DNA of 64,000 nucleotides, from NCBI RefSeq assembly GCF_031954525.1, contig NZ_CP134867.1:1-64000 (forward strand), read 5' to 3'. This DNA comes from Dyella sp. BiH032. GTDB lineage: Bacteria > Pseudomonadota > Gammaproteobacteria > Xanthomonadales > Rhodanobacteraceae. Under the pieces are notes generated by a model that was not told the DNA's origin, made no database searches, and worked only from the letters and a program-made list of their open reading frames with translations. Of this stretch, positions 1 through 8,032 are shown one piece after another. Both the position numbers and the translations under genes were made by a program. Position 1 is the stretch's first letter. Every line of letters begins with the position of its first letter.

Positions 1-992
1 CGATACCACTCGACGAAGTGGGCCACGCCCTCTTCCACCGACACCTTGGGCCGATACCCCACCGCTGCCGCCAGACTCGACACATCCGCCTCCGTCGCCG
101 GCACATCGCCGGCCTGCAGCGGCAGCAGCTGCAGCGTCGCCTTGCGGCCCAGGCAGCGCTCCAGTACTTCGATGTAGCGCAGCAGCTCCACCGGCCGCTC
201 GTTGCCGATGTTGTACAGGCGGTACGGCGCCACCCCGCTCGTGGCCGGGTCCGGGTGGTCGCCGCGCCACGCCGGGTCCTTGCCCGGCACCGTATCCAGC
301 GCCCGTACCACCCCTTCGACGATGTCGTCGATGTAGGTGAAGCTGCGCTTGTGCCGGCCTTCGTTGAACACCGGGATCGGCTCCCCGGCCAGGATCGCCT
401 TGGTGAACAGGAACAGCGCCATGTCCGGCCGGCCCCATGGGCCGTACACCGTGAAGAAGCGCAGCCCCGTGCACGGCAGCCCATACAGGTGCGCGTAGCT
501 GTGCGCCATCTGCTCGTTGGCCTTCTTGGTCGCCGCGTACAAGGTCAGCGGATGCTCCGCCGAGCGGTGCTCGGAGAACGGCAGGTCCGTGTTGGCCCCG
601 TACACCGAGCTGGTCGAGGCGTACACCAGGTGCTGCACGCCGTGGTGGCGACAGCCTTCCAGCACGTGCAGGAAGCCGGTGACGTTGCTGCTCACGTACA
701 CGTGCGGGTTCTTCGCCGCGTAGCGCACGCCCGCCTGCGCGGCCAGGTGCACCACGCGGTCGGGGCGGTGCTGCTCGAACACCCGCGCCATCGCCTCGCG
801 GTCGGCCAGGTCCGCGTGCACGTGCGTGTAGCCGGCCTGCGCCTGCACCCGCGCCAACCGCGCCTGCTTCAGCGACACGTCGTAGTAGTCGTTGAGGTTG
901 TCCACGCCCACCACCGTGTCGCCGCGCGCCAGCAGCTTCAGCGCCACGTGCGACCCGATGAACCCGGCCGTGCCGGTCACCAGCACCTTCAT
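1..992 (-). CDS. UDP-glucuronate 4-epimerase (NAD-dependent epimerase), 3' end cut by window edge
   Basis: This is an extended short-chain dehydrogenase that interconverts UDP-glucuronate and UDP-galacturonate for capsule, LPS or exopolysaccharide. About 330 residues are visible; the stop lies beyond the left edge. The N-terminus carries the Rossmann GxxGxxG motif (G7, G10, G13) followed by [12 protein letters not shown], typical of the UDP-glucuronate epimerase branch, and the catalytic pair is Y152-x3-K156. The ATG at 992 overlaps the stop of the upstream dehydrogenase gene by one base (TGATG), so the two are translationally coupled. A UDP-glucose or UDP-GlcNAc epimerase is possible, but the local motifs fit uronate better. 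Confidence 0.88.
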   Translation of the reverse strand, partial: MKVLVTGTAGFIGSHVALKLLARGDTVVGVDNLNDYYDVSLKQARLARVQAQAGYTHVHADLADREAMARVFEQHRPDRVVHLAAQAGVRYAAKNPHVYVSSNVTGFLHVLEGCRHHGVQHLVYASTSSVYGANTDLPFSEHRSAEHPLTLYAATKKANEQMAHSYAHLYGLPCTGLRFFTVYGPWGRPDMALFLFTKAILAGEPIPVFNEGRHKRSFTYIDDIVEGVVRALDTVPGKDPAWRGDHPDPATSGVAPYRLYNIGNERPVELLRYIEVLERCLGRKATLQLLPLQAGDVPATEADVSSLAAAVGYRPKVSVEEGVAHFVEWY

Positions 993-2269
993 CACAGCCT
1001 CCCGTCCACCGCCTCGCGCGGCAGCACGTACTTCACGTCATAGACCACCGACGCCGGCTTGCCCAGCGCGCGGATGCCCTCCGCGCCCAGCGCCGCGAAC
1101 TCCCGGTGGCCCACCGCCACGATCACCGCGTCGTAGCTGCCCGCATCCGGCGCGCCGATCGGTTCCAGCCCGTACTCGTGCGCCGCCTCGGCCGCGTCCA
1201 CCCACGGGTCGTGCACGTCCACCTCGGCGTTGTAGCCGCGCAGCGCCTGCACGATGTCGATCACCCGCGTGTTGCGCAGGTCCGGGCAGTTCTCCTTGAA
1301 CGCCAGGCCCAGCACCAGCACCTTCGCCCGCACCGGGTTGATGCCCTTGCGCACCATCAGCCGCACCACCTCGCCGGCCACGTACGGGCCCATGCCGTCG
1401 TTGGTGCGCCGGCCGGCCAGGATCACGTCCGGGTGGTGGCCCACCTCCTGCGCCTTGTGGGTCAGGTAGTACGGGTCCACGCTGATGCAGTGCCCGCCCA
1501 CCAGGCCGGGCCGGAACGGCAGGAAGTTCCACTTCGTTCCCGCTGCCTGCAGCACTTCCAGCGTGTCGATGCCCAGCTTGTTGAACAGCATCGCCAGGTC
1601 GTTCACCAGCGCGATGTTCAGATCCCGCTGCGTGTTCTCGATCACCTTCGCCGCCTCGGCCACCTTGATGCTGCTGGCCCGGTGCGTGCCGGCGGTGATG
1701 ATGCTGGAGTACAGCGCGTCCACGTAGCTGGCCGCTTCCGGCGTCGAGCCGGAGGTCACCTTCAGGATCGTCGTCACCCGGTGCTGCTTGTCGCCCGGGT
1801 TGATCCGCTCCGGGCTGTAGCCGGCGAAGAAGTCCTGGTTGAACGTGAGGCCCGAGCCCTGCTCCAGCAGCGGCACGCACACCTCTTCCGTGCAGCCCGG
1901 ATATACCGTCGACTCGTACACCACGATGTCGCCGCGCTTGAGCACCTGGGCCAGCATCTCGCTGGCGCGCACCAGCGGCGTCAGGTCCGGCCGCTTGGCC
2001 GCGTCGATCGGCGTGGGCACCGTCACGATGTACACGTTGCGGTCGCGCAGGTCCTCCAGCCGGTCGCTGTAGCGCAGCCGCGTCGCCGCCGCCAGCTCTT
2101 CCGGCTCCACCTCCAGCGTCGCGTCCTTCCCCGCGCGCAGTTCCTCCACCCGCGCACTGCGGATGTCGAAGCCCACGGTGTCGTACTTCTTGCCGAACTC
2201 CACGGCCAGCGGGAGGCCGACGTAGCCCAGGCCGATGACCGCGATGCGGGCGTCTTCCAGATTCCCCAT
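992..2269 (-). CDS. tviB: nucleotide-sugar 6-dehydrogenase, TviB/WbpO type
   Basis: The enzyme oxidises the C6 hydroxyl of a UDP-sugar (UDP-N-acetylhexosamine in TviB/WbpO) to the uronate, using two NAD+. The 425-residue protein has the N-terminal Rossmann motif GLGYVG (residues 13-18), the central dimerisation helix region, and the catalytic cysteine C261 within [12 protein letters not shown] longer frame opens upstream at 2368, but the start at 2269 was chosen because it gives the usual family N-terminus and has an AAAGGCG ribosome site. It is coupled to the epimerase through TGATG, so the pair probably makes a uronic-acid precursor for a surface polysaccharide. The exact sugar cannot be read from sequence. 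Confidence 0.87.
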   Translation of the reverse strand: MGNLEDARIAVIGLGYVGLPLAVEFGKKYDTVGFDIRSARVEELRAGKDATLEVEPEELAAATRLRYSDRLEDLRDRNVYIVTVPTPIDAAKRPDLTPLVRASEMLAQVLKRGDIVVYESTVYPGCTEEVCVPLLEQGSGLTFNQDFFAGYSPERINPGDKQHRVTTILKVTSGSTPEAASYVDALYSSIITAGTHRASSIKVAEAAKVIENTQRDLNIALVNDLAMLFNKLGIDTLEVLQAAGTKWNFLPFRPGLVGGHCISVDPYYLTHKAQEVGHHPDVILAGRRTNDGMGPYVAGEVVRLMVRKGINPVRAKVLVLGLAFKENCPDLRNTRVIDIVQALRGYNAEVDVHDPWVDAAEAAHEYGLEPIGAPDAGSYDAVIVAVGHREFAALGAEGIRALGKPASVVYDVKYVLPREAVDGRL

Positions 2270-2471
2270 GTATGCGCCTTTGCACGTGGCGGCCACGCCG
2301 CCCGAGCGTGCAAGGCTAGCAGTACGTGCCCCTCGGCGCGCACGGCGTAACAGGCGCGTGACGGCCACTCGGCGGGCCGCTTTCGGCCGACCGCGACCTC
2401 ACTTAAGTGGCATCGACAGTGTTCCGGCGCGCGGCCTAGCCTTCCGCTCGTCGCCCGCCCCTTCCACGAAG

Positions 2472-2600
2472 GCGCGAGCGGCGAGTAACGAGGGCACAAG
2501 CCTGTGCGCGTACGACCGGTCGGCGGCGCGCCGCGAGGCTCTTGTCGGCGAACCGGCCGGGCGTGTTCCGCACGGCGCCCTCGCTACTCGCCGCTCGCGC
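2472..2600. repeat. intergenic inverted repeat with 24-bp arms
   Basis: The arm at 2472-2495 and the arm at 2577-2600 are inverted complements over 24 bp with a single mismatch (core GCGAGCGGCGAGTA). The 81-bp loop contains a short GC-rich palindrome near 2522-2533. It lies between the dehydrogenase start and the small orphan gene and encodes nothing convincing. It looks like a dispersed palindromic element rather than a terminator, as there is no T-run. Confidence 0.6.
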
Positions 2601-2753
2601 TTTCCGCGATGGCGGAAACGGCCATCGGTGAAAAGCCATAGACGGCACGGCGTAAAGGAATTCCGCACCGCGCGGCGCAGAATCGGCATCGAATCCCACA
2701 CGGGATTCGCCGAAACCCGGCCAACGTTCCATCACCAGGGGGAGGTGGACACC

Positions 2754-3005
2754 ATGCGCGATACATCGATCGCCCTCATCGAATTCCATTGGCTGTCGCC
2801 CGCACCGGTCCGCATGCGCAAGGTGGCCGCACCGCGCCGGCGCGTGCCGCCGCCTCCGACCACGGGCGGCTACCAGCTGCCGGGAGGCAGCTGGCGCGCG
2901 TTCGCCAGCGAGGAGATCTACTGCGGCTCGCCCATCGTGTTTTTGCACGTGATCCCCGACGAGGAAGCGCCGGCGCCGAGTGCCGTCTGGCATCGCATTC
3001 ACTGA
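2754..3005 (+). CDS. small protein of unknown function
   Basis: An 83-residue frame begins at an ATG preceded by a strong purine-rich ribosome site (AGGGGGAGGTGG, about 7 nt upstream). The protein starts MRDTSIALIEFHWL, has a basic proline-rich middle (RRRVPPPP) and then a YQLPGGSWRAFASEEIYCG segment. I see no signal peptide, membrane helix or known motif. It stands alone, with no close neighbour on its strand. The good ribosome site and the non-repetitive composition argue that it is a real gene; the function is unknown. Confidence 0.5.
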   Translation: MRDTSIALIEFHWLSPAPVRMRKVAAPRRRVPPPPTTGGYQLPGGSWRAFASEEIYCGSPIVFLHVIPDEEAPAPSAVWHRIH

Positions 3006-3454
3006 AGCCCCGTTTACGCGCCGTGCGGCACGACCGCACGGCGCGCTTCACTGCCGTACTGGCGATTTATGCGCCGGCTCGCTAAGCAGATTGTGATTAT
3101 GTTTTTGCGATTTTCTCGCATTAACTTCCGATCAATCGATCCAATCCGCGTTAATGCGAAATCGGTATACGGAATAAGGTTTTTTCCAGTTGACCATCGC
3201 GATTATCTCCCCTACGTTCCGCCCGTCCGCCGCTGGGGGCGTGGCGGACGGTTCCGGGACGACGCGAACGGGAGGGAACGCGTCGGCCGCCTTTTCATCC
3301 GCCGGCGCCTCGACAGGACGCCAGGGCGTTTTCGCCGGCGGACCGAGGGAATCTGCACCAACCAAAACCGCCGCACGCGAGTGCGGTTTCCGTGCATGGG
3401 GCCACGCGCCGCATCGGGTTCGTGCGCCCTGAAAACCTACTGGGGAGTTAGTGC
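3006..3454. other. intergenic region with AT-rich patch upstream of the secreted-protein gene
   Basis: No supportable gene. A patch at roughly 3085-3190 is markedly AT-rich against the surrounding high-GC DNA (runs such as GATTATGTTTTTGCGATTTT) and probably carries the promoter of the gene at 3455. The last bases hold its ribosome site, GGGGAG, near 3441. Confidence 0.45.
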
Positions 3455-4573
3455 ATGAAATCTCGTTTTTTCCATGTCGCCGCCGTCATCGGCCTGATGG
3501 GGCTCAGTGCCACCGCGGTGTTTGCTACGCAGGACGAAATACCGGGCTGGGAAAATCCGTTCGCGCCTTCCTATAACCACCCGTACCGCCATGGCGCGGT
3601 GCCGACGCGCGAAGCGTTCAGCCGGATGTCGCAGTACGCCTCGCAGCAGGCTCTGGCCGGCGTCACCAAGGTCAATACCAAGACCCTCGCTTACGGTGGC
3701 GGCATCGACGGCATCGGCGTCACCAGCGGCACGCCGAAGGTCTATCTCGTGGTGTACGGCAGTCAGTGGGGCACCGCCGGCACCGACGCCAGCGGCAACA
3801 TGACGCTGTCGGGCGACGCCTACGGCGCGGTGCCCTACCTGCAGAAGATGTTCAAGGGCCTGGGCACGAACGGCGAGCTGTGGTCCGGCGTGATGACCCA
3901 GTACTGCGACGGCGCGCTCGCCAAGGGCGCGACCGCCTGCCCGACCAGCGGCGTGACCCACGTGGGCTACCCGTCAGGCGGCGCCACCCTGGCGGGCATC
4001 TGGTACGACAACTCGGTCGCCTCGCCCAGCAACGCCACCGCCGCCCAGCTCGCCCAGGAGGCGATCAATGCGGCCGCGCACTTCGGCAACACCACCGCCG
4101 CCTCCAACCGCTACGTGCAGTACGTGATCTTGTCGCCCAGCGGCACCCACCCGGATGGCTTCAACACCTCCAGCGGCCAGTTCTGCGCCTGGCATGACTA
4201 CAACAAGGACGCGGGCGTGACTTCGCCGTACGGCGATATCGCCTTCACCAACATGCCCTATGTGCTCGACATGGGCGCCAGCTGCGGACAGAACTTCGTC
4301 AACAGCGGCTCGGCCGGCATGCTGGATGGCTTCTCCATCGTGGAAGGCCACGAATACGCCGAGACCATTACCGACCAGAACCCGGCCGGCGGCTGGACCA
4401 ACCAGACCCGCTCGACCTACCGCGGCCAGGAGAATGCCGACGAGTGCGCATGGCTCAGCTCCGGCCAGGGCGCCAGCGCCAACGTCAGCATGAACACCGG
4501 CAGCTTCGCGATGCAGAGCACCTGGTCGAACGACACCAACCGTTGCGATATCTCGCACCCGATCGTCAACTGA
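3455..4573 (+). CDS. secreted protein of unknown function with HEYAE motif
   Basis: A 372-residue protein begins with a classical Sec signal peptide (lysine/arginine n-region, hydrophobic core to about residue 24, VFA cleavage context). The mature part is rich in G, S, T and N, with tryptophan/asparagine-rich motifs near the C-terminus. The segment VEGHEYAETITDQ places H299-E300-x2-E303 in a metalloprotease-like context, although it is not a canonical HExxH. The gene stands alone with its own ribosome site (GGGGAG) and a strong terminator after the stop. I infer an exported enzyme, possibly a zinc hydrolase. No specific function is claimed. Confidence 0.75.
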   Translation: MKSRFFHVAAVIGLMGLSATAVFATQDEIPGWENPFAPSYNHPYRHGAVPTREAFSRMSQYASQQALAGVTKVNTKTLAYGGGIDGIGVTSGTPKVYLVVYGSQWGTAGTDASGNMTLSGDAYGAVPYLQKMFKGLGTNGELWSGVMTQYCDGALAKGATACPTSGVTHVGYPSGGATLAGIWYDNSVASPSNATAAQLAQEAINAAAHFGNTTAASNRYVQYVILSPSGTHPDGFNTSSGQFCAWHDYNKDAGVTSPYGDIAFTNMPYVLDMGASCGQNFVNSGSAGMLDGFSIVEGHEYAETITDQNPAGGWTNQTRSTYRGQENADECAWLSSGQGASANVSMNTGSFAMQSTWSNDTNRCDISHPIVN

Positions 4574-4620
4574 TCGGGGCACCCGGAAGCGCCGGGCGTC
4601 CGGCCTTCCGAGGCTTCGCA

Positions 4621-4649
4621 CAGGGCCGCGCAAGCGGCCCTGTTTTTTT
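4621..4649 (+). terminator. Rho-independent terminator
   Basis: A 9-bp perfect GC stem (4621-4629 with 4634-4642) with a GCAA tetraloop is followed directly by seven T residues. It sits about 48 bp after the stop of the secreted-protein gene. Confidence 0.93.
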
Positions 4650-5198
4650 CCCCGATCGCACCGGCGGGCGCCGCTACCCGAGGACATCTCCCGCTGTTCA
4701 GGGGCCTCTTCACGAACCGTGCGCCCAGTCATCCCGGCCGCCCATCGCTTGGATCGTTCTGAATACTTCCGCGCGGACGCACCGCCGCGCGGCGGGCTAT
4801 GATGCGGGCGCGTGCCAGGCCACAGGGAAGATCGGGAGGCCCGGCGCGCGCTCTGGGGGGCACCGGCTGGAGGGACAGGATGTTGGGCGGCATCGATCGA
4901 ACACCCGTGACGACACCTGACGCGCTTGCGCGCGTCGCGGCGTGCACGGTGTGTAGCTTTCGCGCGGCGGCCGGCCCGGTTTTACGCTGATCATGCTTTT
5001 CGCCACGTCCGCGCGCATGCGATGGCGTGGCTTCGATGTGCGCCGCGGCGGCGCGATGAAACAGATGCCCGCCGGACGAAACAAGGAAGCGGTCATCCGC
5101 GCCACGGACAAGGAAGACCGATCCGGCCGGACTCAAAAAACGATGGCGTGGTCGCTTGCCATCCCACACGCTGACAGCGGTATCCACAGGGGGAATTC
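4650..5198. other. intergenic, no gene recognised
   Basis: Several short open frames exist on both strands but none has a credible ribosome site, protein composition or family match. A TATGAT hexamer at about 4797 could be a -10 box, without a good -35. The 3' end contains the ribosome site (AGGGGG) of the gene at 5199. Confidence 0.4.
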
Positions 5199-5480
5199 AT
5201 GTCCGACATCATCCGGTTTCTCGAACGCATGGGCGCAGATGCGCAGTGGCGCCATGCGTCCGGAGAGACCTTGCAGCCGGCTTTGGACGATGCGCAGCTC
5301 GATGCCGAGCAGCGCGCCGCGATAGTCGCCGGCGACATGCCCGCGCTGCGGGCCTTGCTCGGCTGCCTGCCGCTCATGGCGGTGCAGCTGCCGGCCGAGG
5401 AAGAGGAAGAAGAGCAGGAAGACGAGGGCGAGGAGGCTCCCCCATCCGACAGCCTGCGGCGGGCGGCCGCGCTCGCGTGA
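5199..5480 (+). CDS. small acidic protein, co-translated with a diguanylate cyclase
   Basis: A 93-residue protein begins MSDIIRFLERMGADAQWRHAS, an amphipathic helical N-terminus, and ends in an extremely acidic tract (EEEEEEQEDEGEE, about residues 66-78) and a short AAALA tail. It has an AGGGGG ribosome site. Its TGA overlaps the GTG start of the next gene (GTGA), so it is co-translated with the TPR-GGDEF protein. The N-terminal pattern recalls small helical domains such as Nif11 or LigA-like leaders, but I cannot assign it. It could be a partner or regulator of the cyclase, or a peptide precursor. Confidence 0.7.
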   Translation: MSDIIRFLERMGADAQWRHASGETLQPALDDAQLDAEQRAAIVAGDMPALRALLGCLPLMAVQLPAEEEEEEQEDEGEEAPPSDSLRRAAALA

Positions 5481-7285
5481 CAGCGCGCCCCGGCATGTGG
5501 CGCCGACTGCTCTTCGCCGCCGGGGCGTTATTCCTGGTGCCGTTCGCGGTGTCCTCGGCCGAGAACACCGCAGCGGCGCCGCAGCCCGCGCTGCTCGACG
5601 TCGCGGACAGCATCAAGACCTCCGACCACGGCACCTTCGTGAAGCTGCTGCAGCGGCTGGAACAGGACCTGCCGGGCCTGTCGCCGCAGCAGCAATGGCA
5701 TCTGCGCTATCTGCTGGCCTGGGACGTTGCCTACGACGGCGATTACGCGCGCGCCAACCAATTGCTGGACCAAGTCATCGCACAAGGGGTCGATCCGACC
5801 CTGCGCTTCCGCGCCACGGCCACGTCGATGAACATCCTGGGCATCGGCCATCGCTACGAAGAGGCGTTCACCCGGCTGGACCGGCTGCTCGGCCAGCTGC
5901 CTGCCGTCACCGACAAGCGCGCGCGCCTGCAGGGCCTGGGCGAAGCCGCCCAGCTGCTGATGGCCGCCGGCCAGTACGAACTGGCCGCGCAGTATGCCGA
6001 CCAGATGCTCCAGAACCTCCCGCCCGGCGAGGGCCCGTGCAAGGGCGCATTCTTCAAGGCCGAGGCCGCATACCGGCGTAGCCTTCCCGATGCGCGCAGG
6101 CTGGTGGACAAAGCCATCGCCCAGTGCGTTGCCGTCGGCGAGACCGTCTACGCCAATACGCTGCGCGCCGAGCTGGCCGCGGCGGACGTCGAGCAGGGCC
6201 ACGCGGCCGCGGCGGCGGAGCTGCTGACGAAGCACTACGTCGATGTACAGCACGATCGCTATCAGACGCTGATCGCGCAGTTCGACGCCACCCTGGCCAA
6301 GGCGCACCTCAACCTCGGCAACTTGGCCGAAGCCCGGCGGCACGCGCTGTCGGCGGTCGAAAACAGCGTCCAGGGCGAATTCACCGAGCCGCTCGGCATG
6401 GCCTACCAGGTGCTCTACCAGGCCGCGCGCAAGCAGGGCGATCTGCCGACCGCACTCACCTATCTCGAAAAATTCATGGCCGCCGACAAGGGCTACCTGG
6501 ACGACGTCACCGCCAAGGCGCTGGCCTACCAGGTGGTGAAGCAGCAGGTGCTGTCCGGGCGGATGCAGCTGGACGCGCTGAACAAGCAGAACCAGATCCT
6601 GCAGCTGCAGCAGGCGCTCGACCGCAAGGCAGTGGAGAACAGCCGCCTGTACATCGTGCTGCTGCTGATGGCGCTGGGCTTCATCGTGCTGTGGATCTTC
6701 CGCCTGAAGCGCTCGCAGCTGCGCTTCATGTGGCTGTCGCGGCTGGACAGCCTCACCGGCATCTGCAACCGCAAGCATTTCATCGAGGAGGCCGAACAGG
6801 CCCTGCAACTGGCGTCGCGGACGCGGCAGCCGGCGGCGCTGGTGATCATCGACCTCGATCATTTCAAGCAGATCAACGATACCTATGGCCATGGCGTGGG
6901 CGACCACGTGCTCAAGCAGACCGTGGCCGCGTGCCGGCCGCGGCTGGGCCCGCGCGACGTGTTCGGCCGCCTGGGTGGCGAAGAATTCGCCGTGCTGCTC
7001 CCCGATTGCCCGCCGGACCAGGCACTCGCCCGCGCCGAACGGCTGCGCGCGGCGATCGGCGCGCTTTCACCCGTCGAGGATGGCGAACTAAACGTGACGG
7101 CGAGTCTCGGCGTGGCCGTCACCGCGAGTCTGGGATACGACGTGAGCGAGCTGCTGGTGCGCGCCGACCACGCGCTGTACCGCGCCAAGAGCGAAGGCCG
7201 CAACCGTGTGGTCGCCGCATGGGCGGGCGCAGTGCCGGTGCGCACGGCGGTGGGCGAGGCGCGGCAGGCCCAGGCGACCCTTTAA
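5477..7285 (+). CDS. TPR-repeat membrane diguanylate cyclase (GGDEF)
   Basis: The enzyme would make cyclic di-GMP from two GTP. The protein has a signal/anchor sequence (WRRLLFAAGALFLVPFAVSS), a helical TPR-like periplasmic sensor region (about residues 50-370), one membrane helix near 390-410 (LYIVLLLMALGFIVLWIF) and a C-terminal GGDEF domain. The active site reads GGEEF (about 500-504), expected to be catalytic. The inhibitory RxxD site is absent: the equivalent position reads GPRD. The GTG at 5477 overlaps the preceding stop; an ATG at 5495 is an equally good start directly before the signal sequence. The sensed signal is unknown. Confidence 0.9.
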   Translation: MTARPGMWRRLLFAAGALFLVPFAVSSAENTAAAPQPALLDVADSIKTSDHGTFVKLLQRLEQDLPGLSPQQQWHLRYLLAWDVAYDGDYARANQLLDQVIAQGVDPTLRFRATATSMNILGIGHRYEEAFTRLDRLLGQLPAVTDKRARLQGLGEAAQLLMAAGQYELAAQYADQMLQNLPPGEGPCKGAFFKAEAAYRRSLPDARRLVDKAIAQCVAVGETVYANTLRAELAAADVEQGHAAAAAELLTKHYVDVQHDRYQTLIAQFDATLAKAHLNLGNLAEARRHALSAVENSVQGEFTEPLGMAYQVLYQAARKQGDLPTALTYLEKFMAADKGYLDDVTAKALAYQVVKQQVLSGRMQLDALNKQNQILQLQQALDRKAVENSRLYIVLLLMALGFIVLWIFRLKRSQLRFMWLSRLDSLTGICNRKHFIEEAEQALQLASRTRQPAALVIIDLDHFKQINDTYGHGVGDHVLKQTVAACRPRLGPRDVFGRLGGEEFAVLLPDCPPDQALARAERLRAAIGALSPVEDGELNVTASLGVAVTASLGYDVSELLVRADHALYRAKSEGRNRVVAAWAGAVPVRTAVGEARQAQATL

Positions 7286-7319
7286 AGACACCAGACACCG
7301 GAACGGAGCGATCTGCGCC

Positions 7320-7727
7320 ATGTTCGACCTGAAGCCCATCGGCAAGGTGGCATCGCCCCTCGCCTCCCTTGCGGATGCGCCCCGCCAGGCCGACGAAGGT
7401 GCACCGGCGGCGTGGCTCGTGTTCGAGCCCGACATGCTCGAAGGCCTGCGCGACCTGAAGGTGGGCGACGAGGTGGTGGTGGTGACCTGGTTGGACCGCG
7501 CCAGACGCGACGTGCTGAGCGTGCGCCCGCGGGGCGACGCGAGCCGGCCGCCGGAAGGCGTGTTCAGCACGCGCGCGCCGCACCGTCCCAATCCCATCGG
7601 CCTGCATCACACCACGGTGCTCGCCATCGATGGCGTGCGCGTGCAGGTCACCTCACTGGAAGCGCTGGACGGCACGCCGGTGATCGACCTCAAGCCCGCG
7701 CTGGCCGCGGATGTCGCGCAGCGCTGA
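7320..7727 (+). CDS. trmO: tRNA-Thr m6t6A37 N6-methyltransferase (TsaA/TrmO)
   Basis: The enzyme uses S-adenosylmethionine to methylate t6A37 in threonine tRNA. The 135-residue protein has the TsaA/VirR beta-barrel signature: KPIGKV near the N-terminus, then STRAPHRPNPIGLH and a C-terminal LDGTPVIDLKP. It is shorter than the E. coli protein and lacks the C-terminal extension, as many bacterial homologues do. It starts 34 bp after the diguanylate cyclase stop on the same strand, behind GGAACGGAG, and may be read through from it. Confidence 0.9.
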   Translation: MFDLKPIGKVASPLASLADAPRQADEGAPAAWLVFEPDMLEGLRDLKVGDEVVVVTWLDRARRDVLSVRPRGDASRPPEGVFSTRAPHRPNPIGLHHTTVLAIDGVRVQVTSLEALDGTPVIDLKPALAADVAQR

Positions 7728-7771
7728 ACACGCGCGTGCGAAAAAGCGCGAGACGTCGAAAAGGGGAGAAA

Positions 7772-7848
7772 TGGCGCGCCCGGAGGGATTCGAACCCCCG
7801 ACCAATGGCTTCGGAAGCCACTACTCTATCCGGCTGAGCTACGGGCGC
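7772..7848 (-). tRNA. tRNA-Arg (anticodon CCG)
   Basis: The 77-nt cloverleaf reads on the minus strand from GCGCCCG to the encoded CCA. The acceptor stem pairs GCGCCCG with CGGGCGC, the T-arm contains GGTTCGAATCC, and the anticodon loop TTCCGAA gives CCG, decoding CGG. It lies alone between trmO and the first M61 peptidase gene. Confidence 0.97.
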
Positions 7849-7947
7849 GTGGTGAAGCGGACGCCGTGCGCGGAAGGTTCCGGCGCGCGGCGGAACGCGG
7901 AGTATAGCGATTCGGACGCCCGTGCGCGACGACGCCCCTGAAAACGA

Positions 7948-7985
7948 AAGGGCCCGCCCCGGCTTGGCCGTGCGGGCGGGCCCTT
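7948..7985 (-). terminator. terminator downstream of the M61 peptidase gene
   Basis: A 12-bp perfect stem (7948-7959 with 7974-7985) is followed on the minus strand by TTCGTTTT. A second hairpin with 10-bp arms (8002-8011 with 8015-8024) lies between it and the stop codon of the peptidase gene. Confidence 0.8.
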
Positions 7986-8032
7986 CGCTTGCCTGATCGT
8001 GGCGCCCCGCCCATGGCGGGGCGCGCGGACGC

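Noticed and set aside
18..1043. 341-residue open frame opposite the epimerase
   Set aside because: Histidine/arginine-rich composition and exact antisense overlap with the epimerase mark it as a high-GC shadow frame.
2436..3002. 188-residue frame on the minus strand in the 2.4-3.0 kb gap
   Set aside because: It runs through the inverted repeat and antisense to the small gene with a good ribosome site; arginine-rich shadow.
4650..5198. Possible c-di-GMP riboswitch before the small protein-cyclase pair
   Set aside because: No conserved GEMM motif could be recognised by eye and the gap has no clear paired structure.
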